10,333 nucleotides of DNA. Source: Deltaproteobacteria bacterium. Lineage in GTDB: Bacteria > Desulfobacterota > DSM-4660 > Desulfatiglandales > HGW-15. Every line of letters begins with the position of its first letter. The first letter of the stretch is position 1. The stretch lies in contig JAFDIC010000159.1 in assembly GCA_019308525.1 (NCBI GenBank), forward strand, positions 1 through 10,333, written 5' to 3'. The notes beneath the pieces are model-generated. The model saw only the letters and a program-made list of their open reading frames with translations, ran no database searches and had not been told where the DNA came from. Shown here in pieces: positions 1-6,482 of this stretch. The translations under genes and the position numbers were made by a program.

Positions 1-1
1 C

Positions 2-166
2 ACTCACCAGCGGCTAAGCATTGAATATGATGTCAAAGAGCACGGTCAGGTTCAAAGGCATCACCTGAGGCTCTGTAGCATTGCAGAGCCTGAACACAAG
101 CAGATATATGAACGCCTGGGGCTTAAAGAAGTACCCTTACCCAGAAAAATACATGTTGTAAAATGA
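2..166 (+). CDS. C-terminal end of an unrecognised protein (possibly an IS transposase)
   Basis: The reading frame is open from the left edge of the window and closes at TGA 164-166, giving 54 residues of an incomplete protein. The tail is basic and ends with a run through EHKQIYERLGL to PLPRKIHVVK. The arrangement 'P-E-x-K-x-I-x-x-x-LG(L/I)' followed by a Pro-rich basic end recalls the extreme C-terminus of IS1634-like DDE transposases, but this is only a resemblance in style and no catalytic residues are in view. The neighbouring RAYT and ATPase relics make a mobile-element origin plausible. The alternative is the end of any ordinary gene lying to the left. Confidence 0.4.
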   Translation, partial: THQRLSIEYDVKEHGQVQRHHLRLCSIAEPEHKQIYERLGLKEVPLPRKIHVVK

Positions 167-167
167 G

Positions 168-332
168 TAGTGACCATAAAATCCCCACTACCCGCCACCA
201 GCATAGCTCCGTCTTCGGTTTTGGCAAACTTGGGTTAAGAGTTCCTGTGGGGTCGTCAGTCCTAATCTCTCCGCCTATGGCCTTCAGGAGATTGGTGTTA
301 TCAATGTAGAGCTTGGCAGGTTTTCGAATTGA
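168..332 (-). pseudogene. Relic of a DUF4143-type AAA ATPase, C-terminal part
   Basis: On the minus strand, residues coded at about 323-237 read KPAKLYIDNTNLLKAIGG, then a stretch ending GTL. This matches the conserved core found in AAA_14/DUF4143 ATPases (pattern K-P-x-K-I-Y-L-D-N-T-N-L-x-Y-A-L ... G-T-x-R-E-x-F-F). After GTL the frame is lost. In another frame the family pattern resumes as FAKTEDGAMLVAGSGDFMV, the equivalent of the 'F-F-x-N-Q-L ... G-D-F-x-V' segment, down to about 172. So two family blocks in the correct order are joined by an indel, with no ATPase Walker motifs present. I see a decayed fragment rather than a gene. The similarity comes from memory of the family pattern. 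Confidence 0.6.
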
Positions 333-363
333 CACTTGCATCCGTGGCTGGCAGGTTGACCAC

Positions 364-396
364 ATGTCCAGACCCCTGAGAGTAGACTATCCATAG
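364..396 (+). pseudogene. RAYT (REP-associated tyrosine transposase) 5' remnant, copy 1
   Basis: ATG 364 starts MSRPLRVDYP and then meets TAG at 394-396. The pattern M-x-R-P-L-R-I-x-Y-P is the start of Y1-type RAYT proteins, which normally continue with 'G-A-W-Y-H-V-x-N-R-G'. None of that follows here. About 30 bases of upstream flank (about 335-363) also align with the flank of the second copy at 4055, so this is a truncated copy of a larger unit and not a chance match. Confidence 0.55.
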
Positions 397-563
397 ACCG
401 CATCAAGCCCCTCATGTTGAAGGACCAGCACTTTAGGAAAAAGTAGAAAACGGTAGTTAACCCAAAACCAATCGCTGATCTTGGTGCTCATCCCATTTAT
501 TGACTTTTTTTGCGAAGAATGTCAAAAGGGCTTATTAGGCCCATTCAAATATGGAGTGCGTAC

Positions 564-1247
564 ATGCCCAATGCGCAAGAGGTCTTGAAAAGGCTTGAGG
601 CAAAGGCCAGTTCCAAAAACGTGGAAGGAATGGCCAAATTCGGGATGACGCCTGAGAAGAGACTGGGGGTGTCGGTTCCTGAGATGCGTAAACTCGCGAA
701 AGAAGTCGGCAGAGACCACAACCTCGCCTTGGAATTGTGGGAGACCTGAGTCCTGGAAGCAAGGATAGTCGCAGGGATGGTCGCTGAGCCGGAAAAGCTC
801 ACCGAGAATCAAATGGAGAACTGGGTAAGGGGATTCAATTCCTGGGATGTGTGCGATCAGGTCTGCATGAACCTGTTTGAGAAATCTCCACTGGCGATGA
901 AGAAGATCCGTGATTGGGCCGAGCGTGAGGAGGAATTCGTGAAGAGAGCCGCCTTCGCTCTCATCGCATGCCTGGCCTGGCACGACAAGGAGATGAAGGA
1001 CGAGGAATTTGTAAGGCTTATCCCGATCATAAAGCGCGGGGCCACGGATGAGCGCAACTTTGTAAAAAAGGCCGTGAATTGGGCACTGAGGAATATTGGA
1101 AAGAGAAACCAAAACCTCAACAAAGTCGCAATAAGGGCTGCCAAGCAAATGCGGGGGATTGATTCCCGCTCATGCCGATGGATCGCCTCCAATGCCATCC
1201 GGGAACTGGAGAGCGAATCCGTTCAGAAGAGACTCAGAAAAGCCTGA
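564..1247 (+). pseudogene. AlkD-family DNA alkylation repair protein, interrupted by an in-frame TGA
   Basis: Reading through TGA 747-749 gives a 227-residue product, the normal length of PF08713 (AlkD-like) HEAT-repeat DNA glycosylases, which excise alkylated bases such as 3- and 7-methylpurines. Family landmarks are present after the stop: NSWDVCDQVC with Trp and Asp four residues apart (as Trp109/Asp113 of Bacillus cereus AlkD), an Arg in FVKRAAFAL, and a Trp in AVNWALRNIGK (as Trp187). The N-terminal part has the usual 'GVSVPEMRKLAKEVGRDH' helix. The stop lies in LWET*VLEAR, where the family has Gly (LWxTGxxEAR), so a single GGA to TGA change explains it. ATG 564 is preferred over ATG 510 because GGAG lies 7 bases upstream and family homology begins there. 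Without read-through the ATG at 777 could restart a fragment, but that lacks the first helices. The gene is probably recently inactivated. Confidence 0.8.
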
Positions 1248-1271
1248 CAAACAGTTTGGAGGGTCTCTCCA

Positions 1272-1292
1272 GCACTGGCATAGAGGCAGTGC
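1272..1292 (+). repeat. Short inverted repeat between the AlkD relic and tatD
   Basis: GCACTG at 1272-1277 pairs with CAGTGC at 1287-1292 around a 9-nt loop. No T run follows, so it is at best a weak pause or processing site in the 122-bp gap. No other feature was seen in that gap. Confidence 0.3.
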
Positions 1293-1369
1293 ACAAAAAG
1301 AGATCGTACCTTTATTGAGGGCGACAGCACAGAATCACACAAAAGGTTTCAGGATGATCTGTTGATAAT

Positions 1370-2131
1370 ATGCGGCTATTTGATGCACATTCCCACCTGG
1401 AAGAGATAGGGGATTTGGTGGGGGCAGTGGGGAGGGCCAGCAAGGCCGGGGTGTTTGCCATCGTCGCTGTTGGCTCGAATCTTGATTCCTGTAAGCGTGT
1501 CCTGGAGGTTTCCGGCGATTACGAGAATACCACGGTCTACCCTGCCCTGGGCATGCACCCCTGGGGGCTGAAGGCAGAAGAGGTGGGGAGGACCCTGGCT
1601 TTTATCGAGGAGCATATGGACAGGGCGGTGGGTGTCGGAGAGATCGGCCTGGATTACTGGACAAAGGCTGCAAGGAAAAATCCCGGACACACGAACTTGC
1701 AGAGGGATGCGTTCTCAAGGCTCCTAAACCTGGGCAAACGTTTCAAAAAACCCGTGATCATCCATTGCAGGGGCGCATGGGAGGATTGCCCGAGGATGGT
1801 CATGGACATGGGAGTGGAAAAGGCGGTCTTCCACTGGTTCAGCGGCCCCCTGGACGTACTGGATCAATTGCTGGACCGGGGCTACCTCATCTCCGCTACA
1901 CCCGCCGCCGCATACAGCGAAAAACATCAAGCGGCCATTGCCAGGGCCCCCCTGGAGCGCCTGCTCCTGGAGACGGATTCACCCGTGACATACCAGGGAG
2001 AGACCTCTGAGCCGGCTCACCTGGCAAAGACCCTGGAAGCCGTTGCCCGGATAAAGGGAGTTGAGATGGAAGAGGTAGCCGAGATCACCACCATGAACGC
2101 CCTGAAGTTCTTTGGCCTGGGGGAGAAGTAA
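1370..2131 (+). CDS. TatD family metal-dependent hydrolase
   Basis: A complete 253-residue TIM-barrel amidohydrolase of the TatD DNase family. These are cytoplasmic, divalent-metal enzymes acting as 3'-5' exonucleases or related phosphoesterases. All expected metal-site motifs are visible: DAHSHL (His7, His9), GMHPW (61-65), GEIGLDYW (Glu91), IIHCRG (His132), VFHWFSG (His155) and LETDSP (Asp203). Family length is usually about 255-265, so it is intact. ATG 1370 is the only sensible start because the DAHSH motif lies at residue 5; the nearest Shine-Dalgarno-like AGGA (1351-1354) is rather far, so initiation may be weak. It lies 25 bases before a TIGR04076-like gene and may be co-transcribed with it. 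The exact substrate cannot be read from sequence, and a QatD-type or tRNA-related role is not indicated by the neighbours. Confidence 0.92.
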   Translation: MRLFDAHSHLEEIGDLVGAVGRASKAGVFAIVAVGSNLDSCKRVLEVSGDYENTTVYPALGMHPWGLKAEEVGRTLAFIEEHMDRAVGVGEIGLDYWTKAARKNPGHTNLQRDAFSRLLNLGKRFKKPVIIHCRGAWEDCPRMVMDMGVEKAVFHWFSGPLDVLDQLLDRGYLISATPAAAYSEKHQAAIARAPLERLLLETDSPVTYQGETSEPAHLAKTLEAVARIKGVEMEEVAEITTMNALKFFGLGEK

Positions 2132-2156
2132 GTTTCAACCCCAGCGGGTGTAAGAT

Positions 2157-2450
2157 ATGGGCGCATTGATCATTACGGTCAGGGAGATCAGGGGACACTG
2201 TCCTGTTTACAGGGCCGGGGACAGGATTGTGCTGGACCATGGTTATCGCTTGAACCTCAGAGAGACGGATAACTTGTGCCTCCATTCAGTCTCCTCCATC
2301 ATGCCCTATTACGTTGCCCTTTACAGGGGTGTGGATCCACGACAACTGGGGCTGTCCAAGGACGGGAAAAAGGCCTTTGTCCAGTGTCTTGATCCCTGTG
2401 ACTATACCGGCGGAGGCACAGTAGTCTTCGAAATAGAAAGGCACCAGTGA
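2157..2450 (+). CDS. TIGR04076 family small protein
   Basis: A 97-residue cytoplasmic protein with no signal peptide or membrane segment. It shows the pattern I associate with TIGR04076: an N-terminal beta-strand with ITVREIRGHCPVYRAGD, then LRETDNLCLHSVSSIMPY, YRGVDPRQLGL, and a C-terminal VQCLDPCDYTGGGTVVFEI. The Cys in GHCPV, NLCLH and QCLDPCD suggest a metal or redox site, which is inference; the family function is not known to me. There is no good Shine-Dalgarno before ATG 2157 and it starts 25 bases after the TatD gene, so translation may depend on upstream ribosomes. Assignment to the family is fairly secure, function unknown. Confidence 0.82.
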   Translation: MGALIITVREIRGHCPVYRAGDRIVLDHGYRLNLRETDNLCLHSVSSIMPYYVALYRGVDPRQLGLSKDGKKAFVQCLDPCDYTGGGTVVFEIERHQ

Positions 2451-2484
2451 TAGGGAGCGCAACAGGAAAGAGGCCGAAAAAAGC

Positions 2485-3771
2485 ATGAAGAGCGAAAAGG
2501 TGAATGGATACATGCTTGGTCGAAGCAATATGGCCTTGTTGGCGGTCCTGATGATTTGCTCCCTCGCAGTGGTCGGGTGCGCCACATTCAAACCTCGTCC
2601 TATGGAACAGGTTCCATTCCGTGAAAGGGCCCAGACAAAGTATGAAAATAATGCACGGGTCATGGCCGCTGTGCCCAGTGCCAAGGAGAGCAAAATGCTC
2701 TTTGGCGTCCATATTTACAAGAGGGGCGTCCAGCCCATCTGGCTGGAAATCGAGAACAGGGATGAAGATCTTCTCTATTTTCTCCCTATCGGTCTTGACC
2801 CAAACTACTTCAGCCCCATTGAAGCGGCCTTTGTGAACCATTTTGGCTTCAAAACGCCTGCCAATGACGAGATGAACCGCTACTTCCTCGATCGAGGCCA
2901 TGGCATACGCATCGCCCCGGGCAGCGTCAGGTCGGGGTTCGTTTACACCCCTGTGGATGAGGGAACGAAGGAATTCAACGTGGACCTGATTGGAGAAGAC
3001 CATGATGTCAGGACGTTCACTTTCTTCATCCAGGTACCGGGTCTTCGAGCCGATCACCATCAGGTGGATTTTGAAGCCCTTTGTCCCAGGGATCGAATTG
3101 TGTCCTACGATGAGGAGGGCTTGAGGAAGGCCTTGGAAAATCAGCCATGCTGCGCCACGAACAAAAATGGAACAGCGCAGGCCGACCCCCTCAACCTGGT
3201 GGTCATCGGGGAGGCGGAAGACGTACTCTATGCCTTCATTCGCCCCGGCTGGGATGAAACTGAAACGATACATGCGGGGTCAGCCTGGAGGACGGGGATG
3301 TCCTTCATCTTTGGCGGGAGGTATCGGTATTCCCCCATCAGCTCTCTCTATGTTTACGGCCGGTCCCAGGATGTGGCCTTCCAGAAGGCCAGGGGATCGA
3401 TCCATGAGCGAAATCACCTCCGGTTGTGGCTCTCGCCCATGCGGTTGGAGGAGAAACCCGTATGGATTGGCCAGATCAGCCGCGATATTGGTGTAAGGTT
3501 TTCATGGAAGACGATCCTGACCCACAAAATCGATCCGGACGTGGACGAAACCAGGGATTTCCTTATCCAGGATTTGTGGTATTCCCAGGGGCTTGCAAAA
3601 ATCGGTTATGTAAAAGGAGTGGGACCCTCCCCCGTCTCTGAGCCGCGTCACAATCTCACCGGTGATCCCTATTTCACAGACGGCCTGCGCGCCGTGTTGT
3701 GGGTGTCGAGTGATCCCGTGGGTCTGCAAGAGGCGGAATTTGTGGAATGGGAGATACCACCTGACCATTAA
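2485..3771 (+). CDS. Secreted lipoprotein with LssY C-terminal domain
   Basis: A 428-residue protein. Residues 16-32 form a hydrophobic signal ending in the lipobox VVGC, so Cys32 is the predicted lipidated residue and the mature protein is anchored in the envelope. The middle part (about 60-200) is beta-rich and unassigned. Residues about 234-408 match the LssY_C pattern (PF14067): DPLNLVVIG near the start, then SPISSLYVYGRSQDVAFQK, NHLRLWLSP, KPVWIGQISRD and LWYSQGL. LssY_C is usually found at the end of multi-pass membrane proteins of the DedA/PAP2 type; here it stands on a lipoprotein instead. Its biochemical role is not known to me. The start at 2485 has AGGAAAGAGG upstream (ending 2473); ATG 2512 or 2530 would also keep the signal peptide. 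It follows the TIGR04076 gene by 34 bases and may share its transcript. A long frame on the opposite strand (2299-3273) is a shadow of this gene. Confidence 0.82.
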   Translation: MKSEKVNGYMLGRSNMALLAVLMICSLAVVGCATFKPRPMEQVPFRERAQTKYENNARVMAAVPSAKESKMLFGVHIYKRGVQPIWLEIENRDEDLLYFLPIGLDPNYFSPIEAAFVNHFGFKTPANDEMNRYFLDRGHGIRIAPGSVRSGFVYTPVDEGTKEFNVDLIGEDHDVRTFTFFIQVPGLRADHHQVDFEALCPRDRIVSYDEEGLRKALENQPCCATNKNGTAQADPLNLVVIGEAEDVLYAFIRPGWDETETIHAGSAWRTGMSFIFGGRYRYSPISSLYVYGRSQDVAFQKARGSIHERNHLRLWLSPMRLEEKPVWIGQISRDIGVRFSWKTILTHKIDPDVDETRDFLIQDLWYSQGLAKIGYVKGVGPSPVSEPRHNLTGDPYFTDGLRAVLWVSSDPVGLQEAEFVEWEIPPDH

Positions 3772-3780
3772 AAGCGAGAC

Positions 3781-3839
3781 ATGCGAAAGAGCGAGGCACT
3801 GTAAGGTTGTCTCCTTCCCCGTTCTTCCCTTTTTCGCAT
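3781..3839 (+). repeat. Inverted repeat downstream of the lipoprotein gene
   Basis: ATGCGAAA (3781-3788) is the exact reverse complement of TTTCGCAT (3832-3839), and the inner flanks pair imperfectly. It lies 10 bases after the lipoprotein stop, so it could be a 3' stem for transcript ending or stability, but no T run follows the stem. Confidence 0.35.
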
Positions 3840-4025
3840 CCTTTTGTGCCACTTCAGCTTCTCTGTACTGGGTTTACCCATGGGTCTTCGGCTTCATACC
3901 TATAGCTTTCCGGGCTATTCTACTTCTAGTAGTTTTCATCTCGAGACGGTCTTTTGATAATTCAAGTGGCTAAGAATGCTTCAAACATGCTAATTGGTGA
4001 GGGGAAAGGGTCTGGGATTGAACTC

Positions 4026-4279
4026 TTGCACTGGGGGGCTGAAAAGATGAGCACATGCCCAGGCCCTTGAGAATAGTCTATCCAGATCCCTGGCATCATG
4101 TGACGAACCATGGCAGGCGGGCGGAAAATGGGGTTTTGGGGCATAAAGAAGTTGAATGCCGCCGCCTGGATCTTGTCAAGGACGCTTTGAGGGATCGAGA
4201 CCGTTCCATGTACACCGCTTGCGTGGCAAAATATTATTCACAAAGTCAGCCTGTTTGCTTACATTTGAGCCTGACATGA
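4026..4279 (+). pseudogene. RAYT 5' remnant, copy 2
   Basis: ATG 4055 opens MPRPLRIVYPDPWHHVTNHG, a clear match to the N-terminus of Y1-type REP-associated transposases (usual form M-P-R-P-L-R-I-x-Y-P-G-A-W-Y-H-V-x-N-R-G-R-R). GRRAE then follows, and RRLDLVKDAL still resembles the next family helix. After about residue 50 the family pattern stops: the conserved 'C-L-M-x-N-H-x-H-L-L' metal-binding block and catalytic Tyr are absent, and the frame closes at 4279 after only 74 residues against a usual 200-300. Bases 4026-4054 align with the flank of copy 1 before 364. It is a truncated, presumably inactive, domesticated-transposase relic. RAYTs normally act on REP palindromes; I found no REP cluster nearby. 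Confidence 0.65.
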
Positions 4280-5239
4280 TAAAAGCACTGTGTCCTTTTT
4301 GTGCGGCGGTCAAGGGGATCATTCACCTGGAACAGGTCAAAAGCGTTTAACAAGTTTTCGATCATCTGAATGCCGCAGGTGAAACAAAAGAAATAAATTG
4401 CCCGGTTTCTTTACCCATCGGTTGGGCGCTAAGACAAGGGCGGCCATGGGGCAAGCGTATGGGGAAACTGGCATGTATTCTCGAATCTCGTTATCCACTC
4501 TACTCATGAGATTTGGTACGGGGGTGCAATCGGCTGCAAGATAGGGAAATACCGGTTACTACCGAGCTGATATTTCTTCGGTTGAAGCACCAAACCAACC
4601 CTTGCAGGCATTTGAATTTGAAAAGGTCATCCGGGTATGCCTGTTTAACAGAGAAACGTCTATCAAACCTCGTTTTTCGGAAAACCTTACATGGTTAAAG
4701 GCTCGCTTATCACTGACCTTCTCTTGTTTTCTTAAGCAATAACAAAGCAATTCAAGTTTCGCACCACCTTTTCGGCGCCGTGCGCTCACAGATGGCGTCT
4801 AATAAGTTCTTTCAAGGCAAAACAACGACACCGCTGCGATTGACCGGCACGATGGGGGAAACCCTTGAGCCAGCCCAGCGGCGGTGGCAGTATGTGCCCT
4901 GCCCTATTCATAACCAATGTGCCCTTATGAAACCCCTTTCAGAGATATTTTGCCTTGGAAAATTTCATTCGATGCGTATCTTGCACGAATCCTATGCGAT
5001 TTAGGGATGCGAAACTTGAGTGATGATAGCGATCAACATATTCATACCGCAGATCCCGTTGCGCCAAGATTAGATCTGATCAAGAGTCAAGCGTAGAGTC
5101 ATTTAACTTGGACACATACCCGGTCTTCCAGGATTTTTTCCCTTGTGGATCTCGATCTGCTCAAAATGATGAATGCATTTCCAGGGCGGTACATCTTTTG
5201 TTGTCTCTAAACGGGAAGTATCGCCTCCCTGAATAACAA
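4280..5239. other. Long stretch without a convincing gene
   Basis: About 1 kb where both strands are broken by frequent stops and no frame shows a family pattern. Two short open frames were examined. A plus-strand frame from ATG 4917 to TAG 5094-5096 gives 59 residues containing FDAYLARILCDLGMRNLSDD. A minus-strand frame from 5267 to 5103 gives 54 residues containing DVPPWKCIHHFEQIEIHKG. Neither has a Shine-Dalgarno site or a recognisable family. Small stems occur, for example CGGT/ACCG near 4555 and GGCA/TGCC near 4890, none with terminator character. It may be decayed mobile-element DNA given the RAYT relic at its left edge. Confidence 0.4.
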
Positions 5240-5258
5240 TTTTCCAAGAAGTGGAAAA
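5240..5258. promoter_or_regulatory. Perfect dyad, candidate activator site upstream of the sigma-54 promoter
   Basis: TTTTCCA (5240-5246) and TGGAAAA (5252-5258) form a perfect 7-bp inverted repeat with a 5-base spacer, centred about 134 bases before the -24 element. That distance and symmetry suit a binding site for an NtrC-type enhancer-binding protein, as needed for sigma-54 transcription. A second palindrome, GTAGA-TT-TCTAC, lies at 5276-5287. Function is inferred from position only. Confidence 0.4.
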
Positions 5259-5381
5259 AGATTTCATACAATTAGGTAGATTTCTACATATTATTACATA
5301 TCATTTCCCCCTTCGCCCTACAGCCGAGGATAACCACCTGAAAATATGATAATATTTCTTTACCAACAAGAACCAGGGCTT

Positions 5382-5397
5382 TGGCATGAATTTTGCT
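5382..5397 (+). promoter_or_regulatory. Sigma-54 (RpoN) -24/-12 promoter
   Basis: TGGCATGAATTTTGCT fits the RpoN consensus TGGCACG-N4-TTGCW at all but one position, with the invariant GG (5383-5384) and GC (5395-5396) at the required spacing. Transcription should start near 5408, leaving a leader of about 180 nt before the PEP-CTERM gene. Sigma-54 control of PEP-CTERM genes through PrsK/PrsR-type two-component systems is known from other exosortase-bearing bacteria, which supports the call. Confidence 0.75.
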
Positions 5398-5504
5398 TAT
5401 TGTGATAATACAACAGATAAAGGCGTGTTCTATCTTCAAAATAACCAACCGAACCCTCGACAGGATGCACATCATTGGAAAAAGGTCCAACTGAGGACGG
5501 CTTC

Positions 5505-5539
5505 GCTCTAAGAGGGCCGTGCGGTTGCCCTTTTGGAGC
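5505..5539 (+). promoter_or_regulatory. Strong stem-loop in the PEP-CTERM gene leader
   Basis: GCTCTAAGAGGGC (5505-5517) pairs along its full length with GCCCTTTTGGAGC (5527-5539): 13 base pairs including two G-U wobbles, around a 9-nt loop CGTGCGGTT. It lies about 50 nt before the start codon and within the predicted transcript. The T run sits inside the descending arm, so it is not a standard terminator. It could stabilise the message or bind a regulator. I could not match it to a known riboswitch class such as GEMM. Confidence 0.5.
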
Positions 5540-5588
5540 TTCTGCGGAGTCGAATCAATCGCAAAGATCAGACAGGCAGGAGGGGTAA

Positions 5589-6233
5589 ATGAAAAAAGCA
5601 TTTCTGTTTATTTTGATGGCTGCGTTTTTTTTGGGCACGGGTGCTGCGCATGCATTGCCGGTAACCGTAACTTATACTGCCGATAATATTGTCAATGCGT
5701 GGTACCAGGACGGCGCTGCACCGGTAACGCTTGGTCTTGGTTTGAACGCAAGCAATTGGAAGATTGCAGACAGTGCCACTCTAGACTTAGACTATAACAC
5801 CCATTACCAGTTAATCTGGCAGGTTTCAAATTCGGGCGACCCAAGCCTCGGCAATCCCGCGGGCTTCTTGGCCCAGATAGATCTTGGAGGGAGCCAGATT
5901 TTGTCTTCATCTTCCTTTATGTATGATGCTGATGGTGGTGATACAAACAATTTTGAGGACTTGTCCTGGGATTGGTCAAGCACGACGGAATACGGTAACA
6001 ATGGTGGATCCAATATCTGGACTAGCGTGAATGGCGGTCCTGTTATGGGCATAGATACCGATGCACAATGGATTTGGGCTTCTACAAATTTTGACAAAAT
6101 GGTGTCGGACCATCAAAATATTTTTATCAAGGCAGAATTCACGACACCTGTCGCTGAACCCGCCACCTTGCTCCTTCTTGGAGCTGGCTTGGTCGGCGTG
6201 GCAGGATTAAGGAGGAAGTTTGGGAAGGGATAG
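5589..6233 (+). CDS. PEP-CTERM sorting-domain exported protein
   Basis: A 214-residue secreted protein. Residues 1-22 are a classic Sec signal peptide (MKKAFLFIL..., likely cleavage after AHA). The mature part is low in Lys/Arg and rich in Asn, Ser, Asp, Gly and Trp (for example LSWDWSS and QWIWAST), typical of extracellular PEP-CTERM proteins tied to exopolysaccharide and biofilm matrix. Residues 189-214 are the sorting signal: AEPATLLLLGAGLVGVAG, a membrane segment, then the basic LRRKFGKG. The motif reads Ala-Glu-Pro instead of Pro-Glu-Pro. In such systems an exosortase (EpsH/XrtA type) cleaves at this motif; no exosortase is in the window, so it must be encoded elsewhere. AGGAGG (5578-5583) lies 5 bases before ATG 5589. 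It is monocistronic, between a sigma-54 promoter and an intrinsic terminator. The body of the protein matches no domain I recognise. Confidence 0.88.
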   Translation: MKKAFLFILMAAFFLGTGAAHALPVTVTYTADNIVNAWYQDGAAPVTLGLGLNASNWKIADSATLDLDYNTHYQLIWQVSNSGDPSLGNPAGFLAQIDLGGSQILSSSSFMYDADGGDTNNFEDLSWDWSSTTEYGNNGGSNIWTSVNGGPVMGIDTDAQWIWASTNFDKMVSDHQNIFIKAEFTTPVAEPATLLLLGAGLVGVAGLRRKFGKG

Positions 6234-6253
6234 TTGAATCATTCTCATGTCAA

Positions 6254-6288
6254 AAAGGCAGGGCACCTATGCCCTGCCTTTCTTTCTT
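6254..6288 (+). terminator. Intrinsic terminator after the PEP-CTERM gene
   Basis: AAAGGCAGGGC (6254-6264) pairs perfectly with GCCCTGCCTTT (6271-6281) around the 6-nt loop ACCTAT, followed by the T-rich TTTCTTTCTT. This 11-bp stem with a U-tract is a textbook rho-independent terminator, 21 bases after the stop codon. Adenines before the stem could make it partly active from the other side. Confidence 0.93.
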
Positions 6289-6430
6289 GAATCGTCATTC
6301 CCTGTTTCATGTTTGATGAGAGTCTATTTTCGATCCACAGAAGGTATACGTCCTATTCATCATCCTATTCGCTTTGTAGATAGTATGAGATTCATAAAGA
6401 TAATTGATGGGAAAAGCTTTAGAAATATGC

Positions 6431-6472
6431 AAGCTATATGAGGTACGGACAGGAAGCCCCCTCATATAGCTT
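6431..6472 (+). repeat. 13-bp perfect inverted repeat in the transposon leader
   Basis: AAGCTATATGAGG (6431-6443) and CCTCATATAGCTT (6460-6472) are exact reverse complements separated by 16 bases. It lies 43 bases before the first transposon gene. As DNA it could be an operator for the HTH protein encoded just downstream; as RNA it is a stable hairpin shielding the leader. No T run follows. Confidence 0.6.
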
Positions 6473-6482
6473 GGTAAAGGTG

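Noticed and set aside
747..749. Selenocysteine or alternative-code reading of the AlkD TGA
   Set aside because: The family has Gly, not Cys, at this place, no convincing SECIS hairpin was seen downstream, and nearby genes use TGA as a normal stop.
522..1148. 208-codon minus-strand frame over the AlkD region
   Set aside because: The plus-strand AlkD motifs explain the coding signal; the antisense frame has His/Pro-rich, shadow-like composition.
2299..3273. 324-codon open frame on the minus strand
   Set aside because: It lies antisense to the lipoprotein gene, whose signal peptide and LssY_C pattern are clear; the minus frame has no family pattern and no ribosome site.
5408..5588. Cyclic-di-GMP (GEMM) riboswitch in the PEP-CTERM leader
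   Set aside because: A CGCAAAG stretch is present, but the surrounding conserved GEMM blocks and pairing arms are missing.
6247..6441. 64-codon plus-strand frame after the PEP-CTERM gene
   Set aside because: It runs through the terminator hairpin and has no ribosome site or recognisable pattern.
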